Positions 1-13,218 of a stretch of 64,000 nucleotides of DNA are shown here, piece by piece. The notes beneath the pieces are model-generated. The model searched no databases, had not been told where the DNA came from, and worked only from the letters and a program-made list of their open reading frames with translations. This stretch comes from Apostichopus japonicus (Eukaryota; Echinodermata; Holothuroidea; Aspidochirotida; Stichopodidae), in NCBI RefSeq assembly GCF_037975245.1, contig NC_092568.1, positions 41,157,631-41,221,630 on the forward strand, in the 5' to 3' direction. The position numbers were made by a program, and so were the translations under genes. Position 1 is the stretch's first letter, and every line of letters begins with the position of its first letter.

Positions 1-1529
1 CATTTACAGTACACTTACTATAAACCAGCTACTTTTGCACTGTGCCTGTAAACAAGATCAGAAAGATATTGAATACAGTTATGTACTAATTAGGCTGCCT
101 TTATTAACCATGTTTATTTATAATGTGTTAGTAATCCATTAATTTACACTTTACCGATGGTTCACCTGGTCAGGAATCATATTTTGCATATATATTACTT
201 TTCACATTGTTAAATTTTATCTATCTTTATGTGCATCGAGGTTAATGCTCTCTGAGTAGACAATGCCCTCCAGGTTTAAAAGGTCCCTTTACTCCAGTAG
301 ACAAGTAACAAACTTTAAAATATCAGTGCCATTGGCCTATCATAGACTATAACTATCTCTGCCAGTAGCTGCTGGTGCTACTAGCCCTTGTGTTGTTGAT
401 AGTAGCAACTGTTAACTGTCAATACTATCTTTGCAAATTTGATATGGTAATCAAATTAACTCTTTACTGGAAAGACTCTATAATTATGAAGATTTTTTAT
501 GATGCTTCACAGACACTGATAGGTCTGTTGTATTGTATCCTGTTCAACACCTCTGTGTAATATCTCTGAAGGAACTGCAAGGAAGTCAAGCATTTAAAGG
601 TCAAAGTACTTTCCAAAAGTACAGGTGACACCGTGCACTTTTTGGTACAGTAATCCAGTGTGGATATTACAGTTTGGAATGTGTGTAGTACTTGGAGGGT
701 GTTATAGCAGGCTGTGTTTGGGTTTTGTGCTCCATCTTAGATACGTGCACTATGATCTGTAGTATTGTATTCCTCTGTCCTAATGAGCTCAGCATGCCAT
801 CAGGTTTGAATGTAACCTTTGCTATGTGAGAGTTCAAGGAAAACCACAACTTTTTGACATAGACTGCAAAACTATGATCATGTTATGATTTGAAGGCAAA
901 GTGAAAATTTAAAATACAATTTAAAATTGAAAACTTTCTGGGAATATTTTTGAAACATCTGCCTTAGAGGTGACTAGAGTGGAAAGATTAGTGTAGTGTG
1001 CCATGTACAGTGTGATAGTCAGATAGTTTTAGGCATGTGATGAGTGTTGGTGTCATGGTTTGTTGCAATTATGTATAATGAAAGCTGCTATTAGCAGGAT
1101 GGTTTGAGGTTCCTTGTAAGCACTATAGCAAAGATGTCTATTGGTATGTTCATCTGTCTATACAGAAGTCTTTCTAGGAGTAAACACTTTTAATGTCTTT
1201 AAAGGTGTTGATATCAACTGCATAGTAAGTACATGTTCTTTGCAACAACAATTTTTACCTCATTTATGAGTGGATTGGGGTTGATGGGAAATCTTCAAAA
1301 CAGCTTGTAAATAAGAGTAAACAGTGTACATGCTTATGAGATGGTCAAGTTTGTCACTAATAGACTACAGTACATAGATTTCTACATTTTCTCAATACTT
1401 AGTATGCATGTTGAGATATTGTAGTGCTTGATGGTAACATGTTTATTTTTTTAGTCTGCTACTAGATCTCTTCGGCAGTTCTTTTGAAGTTTTGACAGTG
1501 GGTACATATGCAGAAATGTTACTAGAGAA
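1..1529. other. No recognisable feature
   Basis: AT-rich DNA with short chance ORFs only (61 codons or fewer). No repeat shared with the rest of the window was noticed. Confidence 0.5.
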
Positions 1530-2920
1530 CACAAATTGCTTTTATTGTATGACCTATTTTTACTAGTGTTGTTGTAAGGTGCGATCGTATACCTATACTG
1601 TGTGAATATTCTACACAATATATAGGGCAGATGGCCCACTGCCTTAGCTTTGCTGTTTTACAGGGCTGCTGCCGTGCCACTCTTTTTGCCCACCCTGCCC
1701 TTTCAACCAATTTTCACCGCCCAGCCCCTCTTTCATCCGCCCATGTACTTTCCTACTCGCCAAGTCCATAGTAGCTCCATGCTTTGACCTTGCAGCGATT
1801 CCAACTCTTCAAAAATTCCTGTACCTACAGTGTGCATAATTTATTTCTCACTAAATTCCACACAGTTCAATAAGTGCATATATCCCATGTCCATAGGCCT
1901 GTCGAGCTTGGGAGTTTCCACTACACATGCGCAGATCTTCAAAACCTGACCCAACATTTACCCTAGGCGCTTTGCAGTGTTTGCCAAAAAAAACAGCTCC
2001 ATGAAAGTTACAGTAGGCCTTTGTGAATAACTTTTTACGCAATATTGATTAAAACAAAATCAAACTTCAATCGCTACTTTTGATGATGCTTGAAGTATAG
2101 TAGTTTACATAAAAACGCAATAAGAGAAAATGACTGAAGCACATGGACAAAAGGACCGCGAAAAAGTTTGCAAAAACGAAACTACTGTGGTATGAATGCA
2201 CATTTTACATAAGCAATTCTCAATATGGAGAGAATAAACATACTGTGAGATGGAAATCCTTTTCAGTATCAGATATGTTATCTTCCCACAAATTTATAGA
2301 CTCATAACATTTTCTAATCAAAACAATGATTCAAATATTATGTGTTAGTCTCATAAACAACTCAAGCCCATTTGCAGTAACATGCGTGCATGTTGTCAAA
2401 AGTACCTACTGTATGTGAAAACATGGCCTAACATTATGATATATGAGTGTACACATAAATACCACAATGTGAGCTATCTCTGCACAGGGGAAAGTAAGTT
2501 TCCAGTAGTTGCAAACTTTGTGTTCATTGAGCAGATGCAAGAATGTCTGCAGACAATGGGTAAGGCACTATTAGCCAATCATATCACTGGAAATTGACAT
2601 TGATTATTAGCATGAAAGTCTTGGTAATGAAATGTTGTTAACCCTGTACCTTGCAGTTGATTGTTATGATTTATTTGTTTTCAGACAAATTCAATCATCA
2701 GGCAGGATTGGAAGAAATTATGTTTCTTTTCCAAATAAGTTGTGGTTTTTTGAAAAGCAGAAATGTTTGCATCTATAGGCCTAGTTGTGAGTGTGTACTT
2801 GGGGTTTGTTCTCTAATATAAAAGATTGTGTCTGCCGAACGCAAGCGATTTGAAGAGTTAGCTTCTCTGGCTAAAACATTGCGCCCCAGATGCAGAATCC
2901 TGCCTTTGTAACAATGCTGT
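1530..2920 (+). mobile_element. 1.4-kb dispersed non-coding repeat, copy 1 (family A)
   Basis: Collinear with the reverse complement of 43438-44743 over the whole length, with matching blocks such as TTTTATTGTATGACC, ACACATGCGCA, GCACATTTTACAT, CTGCACAGGGG and TAACAATGCTG. No ORF is shared between the copies, so it is a non-autonomous element or relic. I could not find a target duplication. Short stretches near the ends of copy 2 suggest weak terminal inverted repeats. Confidence 0.75.
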
Positions 2921-4639
2921 TATGGGTACATGTACATGGAATTATGGACAAAAGTTTCTTACTTTTATAGCCTCAAATAATTTCAGTGACAAATACTGAG
3001 ACAATTTAGTGCATGAAACACACATTTCTCATCTAAGATCACATCTAATTGTCAATGGCAGCCTTACAGTAACCACCTTACATGGTTACTGACCTTATAG
3101 CTAGTAAAAAGGTAAACAAAGAATGCTACCCTTCTGAAGTTGTATCAATTACCAAGTTTAGAGCTGATGACCTACATACACACTTCACTGACTAAGTATG
3201 AAACAGACTGTGCTAATGTGACAGTACTGATACAGCTATCTTGCAAGAATCTGAGGGGTTCCTTACCTGGCAGTAAAGCCTTGATTTGACCATGGAGATA
3301 GCAAGAGTCTAGACAACTTGAAAAAGTACTGTTCACTAGAGCTTCAAAAGAAATTGTTTGCTTGAAAGTGGCATTCCACACAATATACAATATCATTGTG
3401 AAATCATAGGAAGTTCTCCTGCCAGTGGGTAGGAAGTGCTCTCTAAAATAAGTTCTGTTAGTTGGGATTTACTTTAAGGTAATAAAGGCTTTATCTCATT
3501 AATTTTGTCCTTAAGCTATTCTTTAGTAATTGTCATCACTTTTGTAACTTATGCAAATGCATGAAAATGTCTGTTACCACTGTATAATACAGTACATTTC
3601 TGAACTGATAAACTGAGCATCAGAATAACTAGTACATATTGAGATTCTGCAGCATAGCTGCTGTGATCTTTTGTTAACATGAAAATAGTTTTGTGGAAAT
3701 GAGGTCATTGTTGGAAGAGATGTTGGAAGTATACTCCATGAAATCCATGCTGATCTACAGAACTTTGAGTAATACTTTCAATCGTTGTTGTGACATTAGT
3801 TATGTGCCTTAATTAATATCTTATATGCAACAGTCTAATTAGGTATTGCCTTAGTGCCTACATTTAATGTAACTGTCACCACAACAAGTTTAGTCTAATA
3901 AGGTTAAAGGCTTCTAATTGATACGTGATACAGCAGTTATACTTCTTATTATGTTGATGTCTGGTGTAAAGTAGTATATATACAGGTAGAACACACTCGA
4001 TTTCGTTGCGACATGTAGCATATTAATATAATGGAACCATTATAGAAAGCTTTTCGTAATTTTACCAGTTAGTCTGTCCTTTGAGATGACCAGACTTTAG
4101 TCAGTCGTCTGAGATGACCAGACATTTATATTGGATTTAAAAAATATGTGGACTTTTCAAGTTTTAAATACTGTATTGTACTCTGTTATAACCTGTAACA
4201 TTCTGTACTCTCCACTGCAATGCAATGCATGATGTGTGCATTCATACTTTAAAGCTAAAAATGATGGTTTTGTTTCTTGCTAATGAAAGCACCAATCTGT
4301 CGATATGGTTAGATCAACTTATTCAGTGGTCGAATATGATCTGGTAGGATGGTATACAAAGAAAAACAAGAAAAGAATAGAGAACTCCTGGATTATCAAA
4401 TAGTCATCTTTTTATGGATCATGCAGGTTTTTCCTTATCCAGCCATTCTCCTGTTTGTAGAGTAGTTATTTATTTCTGGGGCCATGTTTCTTCCTCCCAG
4501 TCCAGTACCTTAAATATGACTTGATTCTTTGATTTGAATCAAAGAAAAAATAAAAATACGAATGTTCTAGACTCTTTGGGTGGTAGAATGAGAAGGAAGA
4601 AGGGAGGTCATTGACTGGAGGAGTCAGCAGTGTAGGACT
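2921..4639. other. Non-coding, one repeat fragment
   Basis: Nothing recognised apart from a GAGATGACCAGAC tandem pair at 4084-4131, related to the GTCGTCC hairpin family. Confidence 0.45.
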
Positions 4640-4736
4640 TTCACGGTCGTCCGGTCGTCCGTGACGACTAGAAATTACGTCGGACTACCAAATCTTTCAA
4701 AATGTTGTGTGCTTGGTAGTCCTTCGGACGACCAAA
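4640..4736. repeat. GTCGTCC hairpin cluster (family E)
   Basis: Tandem GGTCGTCC units, then GGACTACCAAAT, then a hairpin TGGTAGTCC-TTC-GGACGACCA at 4712-4733. A very similar block lies in the same orientation at 7060-7125, and related fragments are at 4076-4131 and 32985-33030. Confidence 0.6.
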
Positions 4737-5052
4737 AACAAATGAAGGCTTTGAAGAATTATTGAGCCTAATTATATTTCATTAAAAACGAAAGTCAATT
4801 TAATTAAATAGTTTCTGAATAACACCCAAACCAAACATGAATTATTTAAAAACATGCGCGAAATATTAACTTTACAACATCGTTAGAAAAAATCTGTTCA
4901 CTAATAAAGTCGCCTAACGTTAGTCTCTAATGATGTACCCAGAAAACAAATGAGACTTGTGGCTAAATGTCAGTGCAATGCATTTTGTACGGTGTTGTAA
5001 CAACATTCGATCAGACACTGACAGGCCGAGTGAAAATGCATTGCTGGACAAT

Positions 5053-5237
5053 GGGGGAAATCTAGCCTATACTGCTGAATTTGTGACGCAGTTTTAAGAT
5101 ATCCATGGAATACTTTCAGTATTGCTGTTATCTTCGACCACATGGTTGCCTAACAGCACACTAAGTCAATTGGGGAAATCTAGCCTATACCGCTGAATTT
5201 GTGACGCAGTTATAAGGTATCCATGGAATACAGTAAT
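5053..5237 (-). repeat. Duplicated module of about 118 bp (family B)
   Basis: GGGGAAATCTAGCCTATA followed by GCTGAATTTGTGACGCAGTT and ATCCATGGAATAC occurs twice, starting at 5054 and 5172. Between the copies is CGACCACATGGTTGCC. The same module is found inside the hAT element in opposite orientation (16283-16470) and in part at 6735-6815. Confidence 0.75.
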
Positions 5238-6380
5238 GTTATTAGCGAAAAAAATACTGACAACTTTTTTAATTTAAATTGTCACGAAACGGAAACTGAT
5301 GAAAATGTTAAAATGACAAGTTAGAGTAGCTATATTACGTGACAAAATGAAAAGAGATTAAATCTGTTTTACAATCTTTAAAAGTTACAACAAAACTGTC
5401 GATATTATGAAACAAACTATTTTCGGTAAAGCCCCGTTTCTAGACTGCCTTACAATGAACAGCGTGCACTATACGTACATCAGTTTACAACTGCAGTGTT
5501 TACCCCTAACATTTTTGGCACGTTTCCAAAAAACTTTTCATGTAGTAAACTATTTTGGCTCCACACTAGAATTAATAAGGTCAGTCAGTAAAGGATCGGT
5601 AAAGTTATGCGAAATATTATCTTAGACGTTCAAGAAAAGTAGGTAAATATCCCCGTAACATTAAGGTAGGTAAAACACACCTCAAGCCAACCGACTCCTC
5701 CGCATGAACAAAACAATCTATTCCCCATGATACACGAGGCACAGTCTATAACAAACATAGCACGATATCAAGGCCCATGCAATGGCTAAAGTATGGCCAT
5801 CTTTATGAAAGTAAACCTTTTAATCCCATGTTTTAGGCCACTTGGCATGATTAACTAAATGCTAAATATTGTTCCCATGTCCTTGTGGAAAACGTCAACT
5901 TCGCAAAATATAATTAGTTGTGTTTTTGTTGTTACGTGAGATCCGTAAACGACGAAGTGGTTAGGCTATATACTATACACTTAACTATGGTAGGATATTA
6001 ATTTTTCCTTTTTTTGTGTGGAAATTCTAGAAAATACTTTCTTTTTCCCGTGCTTAACACCAGATGTGGTCTGATGGTTTGTTCATAAATGGGTGAACTA
6101 GAGCTTGTTTACATGACATTAGTTGCAATTAGCACGATATGCCAGTTTCGCGTGAATTGTTCGAAAGTATTTTGCTCGATCTTTCGTAAAGTTTGAAGGG
6201 GGACCAACTTACTGTTCGTACACAATTGGTAATTCCTCTACTGATTTTCAGAGTTTTTTCTCTATACAGTCAATGTTGTAAAGGATGGGTTTTTTCGAAG
6301 TTCAAAAGTCAGTAAATGAAGTTGAAAGTATCGTCATTTGTTCAATCCTCAAAAAATATCGTTTTGAAAAAAAAAAAATT

Positions 6381-6740
6381 ATGCAGACAATCGGTAGGGA
6401 CTATTAGCCAATCAAATCACGGGAATCTTGGTAAAGCATTATTGTCTATTTTTAGCATGAAAATCTCTGTAATGAAGTTTTGGTAGCACTGTACCTTGCG
6501 GTTGATTGTTATGATATATTTATTTTCAAACAAATTCAATGATCTGTAGGAGTAGGAGAACTTTTGATTCTTGTCAGAAGAAGAAATAATGAAAGATGTT
6601 CATTCAAAATATGTTTTGTTATGTTTTCCGTTGACCTAGTTGTGAGTGTGTACATGGGGATTGCAAGCAATTTGAAGATTTTGCGTCCCTGGCCAAAACA
6701 TTGGGTCCCGTACCCAGAATCCTGTTCGTAACAATGCTGG
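6381..6740 (+). mobile_element. Partial family A copy
   Basis: Matches the 3' quarter of the 1.4-kb repeat (2530-2920 and the complement of 43438-43800). Shared blocks run from GCAGACAAT through CTATTAGCCAATCA, TGTACCTTGCGGTTGATTG and GTTGTGAGTGTGTAC to TAACAATGCTG. It then runs directly into a family B module, so the element was truncated or interrupted here. Confidence 0.7.
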
Positions 6741-6830
6741 AATACTTTCGTTATTGCTTTTATCTTAGACCACATGGTAGCATAACTCAATGGAAATATC
6801 TTGCCTAACCATAGGTTTGCTAAAAAAAAA
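6735..6830 (-). repeat. Single family B module
   Basis: GGAATACTTTCGTTATTGC, then GACCACATGGTAGC and CTCAATGGAAAT match the family B module at 5110-5190. It starts exactly where the family A fragment ends. Confidence 0.6.
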
Positions 6831-7044
6831 TCACACTGCGTAGTATTTGGGTAATAAATAAGGAACCGGGTAGTATCGCGTCGGGCGGGTATCCGGATAC
6901 CCCGTGCAAACACTTTTTGAAAACAGTACACAATAACATGGTTATATGCTAAACTAATAAAGCTTTGGTTGACACAATCAGATTGAGCACCAAAATGTTT
7001 TGTTTTGTATAATTTGTGTTCATTTTCAATTTTGGTGGAAAATT

Positions 7045-7125
7045 TGGAAGGACTACCAAGTTTTTTGCAGGACTACCAAATATTTGAAAATCCTTGAAAC
7101 TGGTAGTCCTTCGGACAACCTTCTC
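7045..7125. repeat. Second GTCGTCC hairpin cluster (family E)
   Basis: Contains GGACTACCAAGT and GGACTACCAAAT, then the hairpin TGGTAGTCCTTCGGACAACC. It is collinear with 4680-4736, so the two may be the ends of one 2.4-kb unit or two separate insertions. Confidence 0.55.
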
Positions 7126-7151
7126 AAATTCCTGAAAATCCAACACTGGTC

Positions 7152-7251
7152 AGGTAATAGAGAAAGGCACAATGTGACAAGGTTACCAGTTCACTCTAGA
7201 CACGGTAGAATCAGAGTACTGAGGTTGTGAGGAGACAGGTAAACTCATCAC
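7152..7251 (-). repeat. Family C dispersed repeat
   Basis: On the minus strand it reads TTTACCTGTCTCCTCACAAC, then TCTACCGTGTCTAGAGTGAA and CTGGTAACCTTGTCACA, collinear with 56540-56630. Confidence 0.65.
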
Positions 7252-8689
7252 CCATAAATATCTAAACCTGGTATGGTTTGGAATTTACACTGTAATTATT
7301 TAGTACTGGGCCTCCCAGTTCATGTTTCTTATTTCCCAGTCTGATGGTGCTGGTACCTTAAATTTGATATTCAAGATATGTTTCTACTTTCATGAACTGA
7401 AAATAGAATAATAAGAAACATAAGAAATTCAATTATTACAATCAAAGAGCAGGGCTGTGATATTAAATAAAACCAAATAGTATATAGCGTGGACCGGTTT
7501 GTAATCTCAGCAGCCACCCAGCATGAATGGGATCGTTCTTCCAGTTAATAATGTCTTTCACATTATGAGACAAAGTTATAATGTACCAGTGTGGATCCTA
7601 CAATGGCAAACTGTACCAAGCACAAGATACATTTTTATGCAGATATTTACATATTTTGCCAATCTCCTAATACGTATGCATAGCTAATTACACACACTTG
7701 CTACATTTTCTTCCTTTGATAAGCCAGAAAGAGCCACATTAAAGATAGTCATTAAGTCTGTGAAGTCCCACAAGTGGTTTTCCCTTTCTAACTCAACTGT
7801 TATCTTACTTTTCCAGTTTCTCTTTCTTTTTCAGGATCCACATGAAAATAATATTTCCTGTGACTGTAAGTGATAAGGTGTCATCACCATTTCAAAACAT
7901 TGCAAAAAAATGAAAGAAACAAGAAATTTGCCAGTCTTGTACCCACAGTAGTGTAGTGACAATTAAAATAACCGTGCTTGTCTTAAAATGGAACCTTGAG
8001 GTTTAGAAAGGGGAAGTCCACACTATAGAATGGTTTTGTCCTTTTGATAATGACTACCCTGTACAAGTGTACATATTGGTTAAATTGGAAAGTCAGCCAC
8101 TCACTGGCCAGATAGCCAGCCAATCAGTCAGTTATACAGTAATATGAGTTTAACCATTTTGAGTTGGTGAAACATGTGGAAATGTAATGACAAAACTTGA
8201 AATCTATATCACTTGATGGTTTAGGCAAAGGTGAAGCACTACATTATTATGGACATGGCATGGACACTAGGACTTCATCTTTTTGAACTTAAGCCATAAC
8301 CTCATGTTGGATTAAGACGGAACAAAGTGCAAATTTGCACATTGTGACAATTATCCCAACACAGTACATATATGCAGTGTATTGAATTGATAGTTATATG
8401 TTAATCCTTTTTTTCACATTGGAATTTGTTTTTTGAGCATTTTCTTTAGAAGGAAAGTAAAGACTCAAAGCTAAAATGTATATTTGAAGGATTTTATTGA
8501 CAAATCAGATGGATTAAAGTAAAGTATATTTAAGCAAAGTTAAAATAACTTGTTTCTTGTTCCCATTTTCATCTCTTTGTGGCCTCCACTTCCATTTCTC
8601 TGTTTTTTTATTCCTTGCTGGAGGCAAAAGGAATCTATGAGATGGTGATGGCATGTGTCTGTATACAGTGTATATGACTATGTGGATCT
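7252..8689. other. No recognisable feature
   Basis: AT-rich DNA without ORFs or clear repeats. Confidence 0.45.
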
Positions 8690-9080
8690 GTCTTATTGAG
8701 TACAAGAAGCCTATTGCTTTCTGTGAAGTTCAAGGGTCATTTGGGGTCAACAGAGGTCAATGTCTGAAAACTATGTGAACACCATTACTCAAAAAGTACA
8801 TATTTGTTGAACTTAATAGATGGTATGTAGAGTCACCCTTGTTGAGTACAAGAACCCTATTGAAATTGGGGTAGGTCATCATTTAAGCAAAAGTCTGAAG
8901 TCTTTTAAACATGATAATACAAGAAGCAAATACTTCTTGAACTGCATATGTAGGATGTATATCTATCCAGGTTGGTGAGTGCAAGAATCCACATTGAAAT
9001 TGGTAGAAGTCAATGGTCACATGAGGTCAACAGGCATCAACGTCTGAAAACCTTTTAAACATTTTAACTCCAAAATTAAA
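8690..9080. repeat. Three-unit family F array
   Basis: TTGAGTACAAGAAGCCTATT at 8695, TTGAGTACAAGAACCCTATT at 8840 and TGAGTGCAAGAATCCACATT at 8976 start three units of 135-145 bp. Each holds GTCA-rich sequence and a GTCTGAAAAC-like phrase. Same family as 53020-53860. Confidence 0.8.
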
Positions 9081-12000
9081 GCTACAACTAATTTGTGAAT
9101 TCTCCAATGCTATGATTTTCTTTTAGTGAACATAGTTTGTTCAAATTTAGTTCAGTTTAGTTCTGTGAAGGGGCTCTATAGGTCTTCAATGAAACATACC
9201 TGGCATCCAGGTAATGGATATACTTCAGAGTTCATAAGTACTGTTGCTTGAAGCACATGCACTTAAACCCTCATATCAGTGTCCCCTCTGAGTCTCAAGG
9301 GTCAACAGGTTATTTCAAATGGGCACAAACTAGCTCAAGTGAGAGAGGAAGAGGGGGGGGGTGGGGAGGGAGAATTGGCCAATTTCCCAAAAATATATCA
9401 CAATGTATAAACAATGTCCTGTAACACTCAACAATTATTAAAGGGACTTGCTAGCTCTATATTGTTAAATTGTGTCTATATTTCACATAGGAAGACTGTT
9501 CTTCATGGATATTGAAACATTTTGGTTTAGAATTTTATATGGTAAAATCCTAACCAGTGAATGACATGGTTGATGCCCACAAGCTACAGTACAAACCTTT
9601 TCTGGTTCTCACTTAATTCTTGGACAATTTAACTCACTCTGTCTACATTAGTCTGATTTTGAGGAAATTGTATCGCAAGGGATCACAAAGCTAACTGGCT
9701 TTCTGGTTCTTTATCAAATGGTAAAAAATTGTTTGAAATCCTTTGAACAAAATAACTGTAAGCAAAGTTCCAGAGAGCAAATTAGTAAAATCACAATCAA
9801 TGTTTGCACTGTTATCTACAGTTGGGTTGACAAACATGTTTCTTTGTGTACATTTAATTAACACATATTTTAATTGATTCCTGGAATTTAATAGTAACAG
9901 ATGTGTTGTAGGGTATCTAAGCTTTTCTTTACATGTTTGGGAAATCTTTCTGGTAAAACAACCACAATAACTGAAGAAATTGATACAAAACATTTTCTGT
10001 CAAGACGATCAATGTACAGTATTGACTCGACAACTGGTGTTGATCACTCCAAGCGTGCAAATATATAGCAAATTATCCGAGAAATTAACCTTGTAACATG
10101 TAGCAAACTAAATAAACACATTGTAAATAAACTTTGGTCTAAAATGTGAGTGTTCCTCCATCTCCTCAGGTTTGGAATGTTCCCATAAATTTCTAAAGAG
10201 CAATGATTACTCACTGGTTGGGCAGAAATAATTGATATAACTTGAAATTTAACACCTCACCTCCATTACCTGTCTCCTCAAAACACTCTGTGTAATCTTC
10301 CTATATCAGAACCCATGAGGCCATTAAATGGATAGTCCAGTCGCTGACAGTCTGGCACTTACATGAAAAAGAAAAAAATATTCCACACTGTTAGTTGAAA
10401 CCGCCATGTTAATATCTTGCCCATAACTCAAGATATTGTCGATAGAATGGAAACTACTTTGACTGACTATACATTTGCTTGTTCCCTGGAGTGAATCATG
10501 TAAGGTGGCCTGGCAAATCTTCTTCAAATCTTTACTTTCCTTCTATATATAATCTTTTTGTTGATTTATCCTTGAAACCTGGAACGTTTAGAATGTTTGC
10601 TTAGCTGCCAAGGTTCTCTGTATTTAGAATTTTATATAAAAAAAATTTCTACAAATGTTATTTTCTTCTGTGAATAAGTGAGCTGTATAGTATGAAGCGC
10701 CAAACAAAACAAAAATCATATTATTATTTCAAATAAATGAAACACAGTACCTAGTAAGAAAAATTTAGCCTTCCAAATTATCGCCCCTTACATATATCTA
10801 CATATGAATAAAAGAATTTTGTCCGCAAACATAGACATACTGTTTGTGTCAATGAGTACATGTGCGCAACAATTAAGTCATGTACCAAAACAGTTAGAGT
10901 CATGTGACGTCATTCCTGGTAGCATTTTAACTATTTTCATACTCATTGAATATGCAGTCCATTAACATCTATCTAATGACACAATCTTATAGCTGCCTCA
11001 GTTCTGAAACTACGCATACCCAGAACTTCAATGTTTAGTGTCATGTTTGGTTCCAAACTTGCTACTTTCTTGCAAATAATCGGACTGCAGGTGGAACGTG
11101 TGTAGCAGATCAGGACAGTTTACAATGTACAGTACGTAACCACAATGAGGCAGACAACATGCCTTGCTGTTTCTCAGTAACACCAGTGTCCTAGCAGTAT
11201 GTGCACATATCAATTGGTAACATGATGGGAGTCTTTGCAATTCTCAATCTACAAGGTGCTGACTGCTGTTGGAGTATATATTAGCCGGGGAACATGCAGA
11301 TAAATTAAGCTGTTTGTGACACAAAGAAAGTAAATCTCAACCATCGTTATCATCCAAACCTCAGTAATTATTAAATGCCTGTTTCAGTGACATTCTGTTA
11401 TCCACAACTTGATGCCTCTCACTTAAAATTGACAAAGATTTAAGTAATATGTAAGGAGTACCTGCGAGCATGTCACATGACCCTACATGATTTGGTACGT
11501 TTTCTCACTGTGTAGAGACTTCCAGATGGATATTTCGATGTCTACAAAGTCCAGGGTGAGCCCAACCTCATGTATTATTACACACTAATTAACACTCGTA
11601 ATGTTGAAGATGTCTGAGAGATCAAGTGTCTTAGTTTGAACAACTAATTACAATCTTTAAAATACTGATTATAGGTTCGTTAGAATTGTTGAACAAATTA
11701 AAACAAGCTGTGTTAATGTAAATAGTAAAGTCTTCCATGATTTAGTTTTTGTACTATAGCTTTACAATGAGCTCTGTTAGTTAAGTTCCTGCAGTTAGTG
11801 ATGATAGTGCAAATGGTTAACCGCTTGTACAGTGTGTACAGGTAATGCCCTCTAAAACGTAAATAGATGCTGCAGTCACTGATTCAAGAAAATGAAAACT
11901 CCAACATTTATAAGGCAGGTTTGCTGGAAGAAATTCATGAGATGGTAAAGTTGTAATTAATAGAATGATATTGTTGAAAAAACTACATGTATCTATTGCA

Positions 12001-12736
12001 TGTTAACTGGTTGCAGCCTGGTATTACAACTACTGTAGGAGATGATGGCAGTCATTCCAATGAACAACAGTATTGGAAATACTGTAAAAAGGATGAATCA
12101 AAACTACAGTATCAAATGTTTCCTGAAAGATAATGAGGGCGGTATTGAAGAACTAAGCATGCATAGACTCCCGGATGCATGTTGGAAGAATCTAACCGTG
12201 ATAGTAATTGCCGACTTTGCAATGTTCATTATTGTCACTGCCTACTTTGCAATCTGCGGTCCCCCTCACAATATTGCAAGGTCGGTAAAAATAACTGCAA
12301 AGTTTTCCCTTTCAGGAAGCAAAAAAAAAGTACAGCAATTAAAATGTTGTGACTGATAAAGTCCTACATTCTAGAAGTGACCAGTATAAAATTCACCTTT
12401 TGGTCTGACAGTGTGCAGGTACAGTAATACCGCTATTACAAGTATTGTTCACTCTGTGCTTTTACATTCAATCCTCCAATCTTCATCCTGTGTCTCCAAA
12501 ACCCCAAATTAATTTATTCCACTTTTTCCAATGAACAGGAAGTTACATAGAACAGTTAGATACATGCTAGTGCAGTAAGATACAAGTGATGTCCAGCAAG
12601 AAAACGTATGTCGTGGTCATTTTTGGTCACTGTTATCCACCAAACTTTCAAATGTATATTTTTGGGATCTCGAGCTCCAGATCTCCACCAAAATGGGGAT
12701 TAAGGTCTTGGGGATCAAATCCTGAGTGCAAGAGCT
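9081..12736. other. Non-coding; short simple repeats only
   Basis: A G-rich run at 9350-9370 and a degenerate family C fragment at 10257. The 104-codon ORF at 12042-12356 has no recognisable domain and ends in a lysine run encoded by poly-A. Confidence 0.45.
10257..10300 (+). repeat. Degenerate family C fragment
   Basis: CTCCATTACCTGTCTCCTCA and AAACACTCTGTG resemble the family C core. The fragment is short. Confidence 0.35.
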
Positions 12737-12812
12737 TTCACACTAGTAAGTTGATTTTGAGGATCAGATCTGGATCAGATCCCCTTCTCAAAGATCTAGT
12801 GTGGAAGAACTC
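12737..12812. repeat. Imperfect hairpin with CTTTCACACTAG ends
   Basis: CTTTCACACTAG at the left and CTAGTGTGGAAG at the right are complementary with one mismatch. Between them TTTGAGGATC and GATCCCCTTCTCAAA also pair in part around a GGATCAGATCT tandem. Confidence 0.6.
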
Positions 12813-13023
12813 AAGTGTAAGTTCCAGACATGGCTGCTTTTACAGTAGCATTGAGCCCTACAGTAGTATGTAGCTTCATCAGATTGATAATGTAGCACTG
12901 GTGGACTGTAAATGAATGACCGGCTGATCTATTCAAGTTATTTTGTGGGCCAAATAGTGTGAAGGTGGACCAGGGAGTCCACTATCTTATCTTTATGGAA
13001 TTATAATGATATCGAAACATTAG

Positions 13024-13127
13024 CAATAGTTGGTGACAAGTAGTTGATGGCAAGTAGTTGATGGCAAGTAGTTGATGGCAAGTAGTTGGTGACAAGTAGT
13101 TGATGGCAAGTAGTTGGTGGCAAGTAG
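13024..13127. repeat. 14-bp minisatellite, about 7 units
   Basis: Unit CAAGTAGTTGATGG with GGTGA/GGTGG variants, starting every 14 bp from 13037 to 13121. Confidence 0.95.
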
Positions 13128-13218
13128 ACTTGCGATGAAATGAGAACAAAGACTAACAAGATAAAAGTTGCAGGAAAATATATTTTTACCAGAGACTCTC
13201 ATTAGCCTCCCAGCTCCT

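Noticed and set aside
6536-6931. 131-codon ORF on the minus strand
   Set aside because: It spans the junction of two dispersed repeats (families A and B), has no recognisable domain, and is not conserved in the other copies.
12042-12356. 104-codon ORF on the plus strand
   Set aside because: No domain, signal or repeat support, and the C terminus is translated poly-A. Likely chance.
13024-13127. Regular repeats that could be taken for a CRISPR array
   Set aside because: 14-bp units with no unique spacers in a eukaryotic context. It is a minisatellite; the same goes for 50681-50790.
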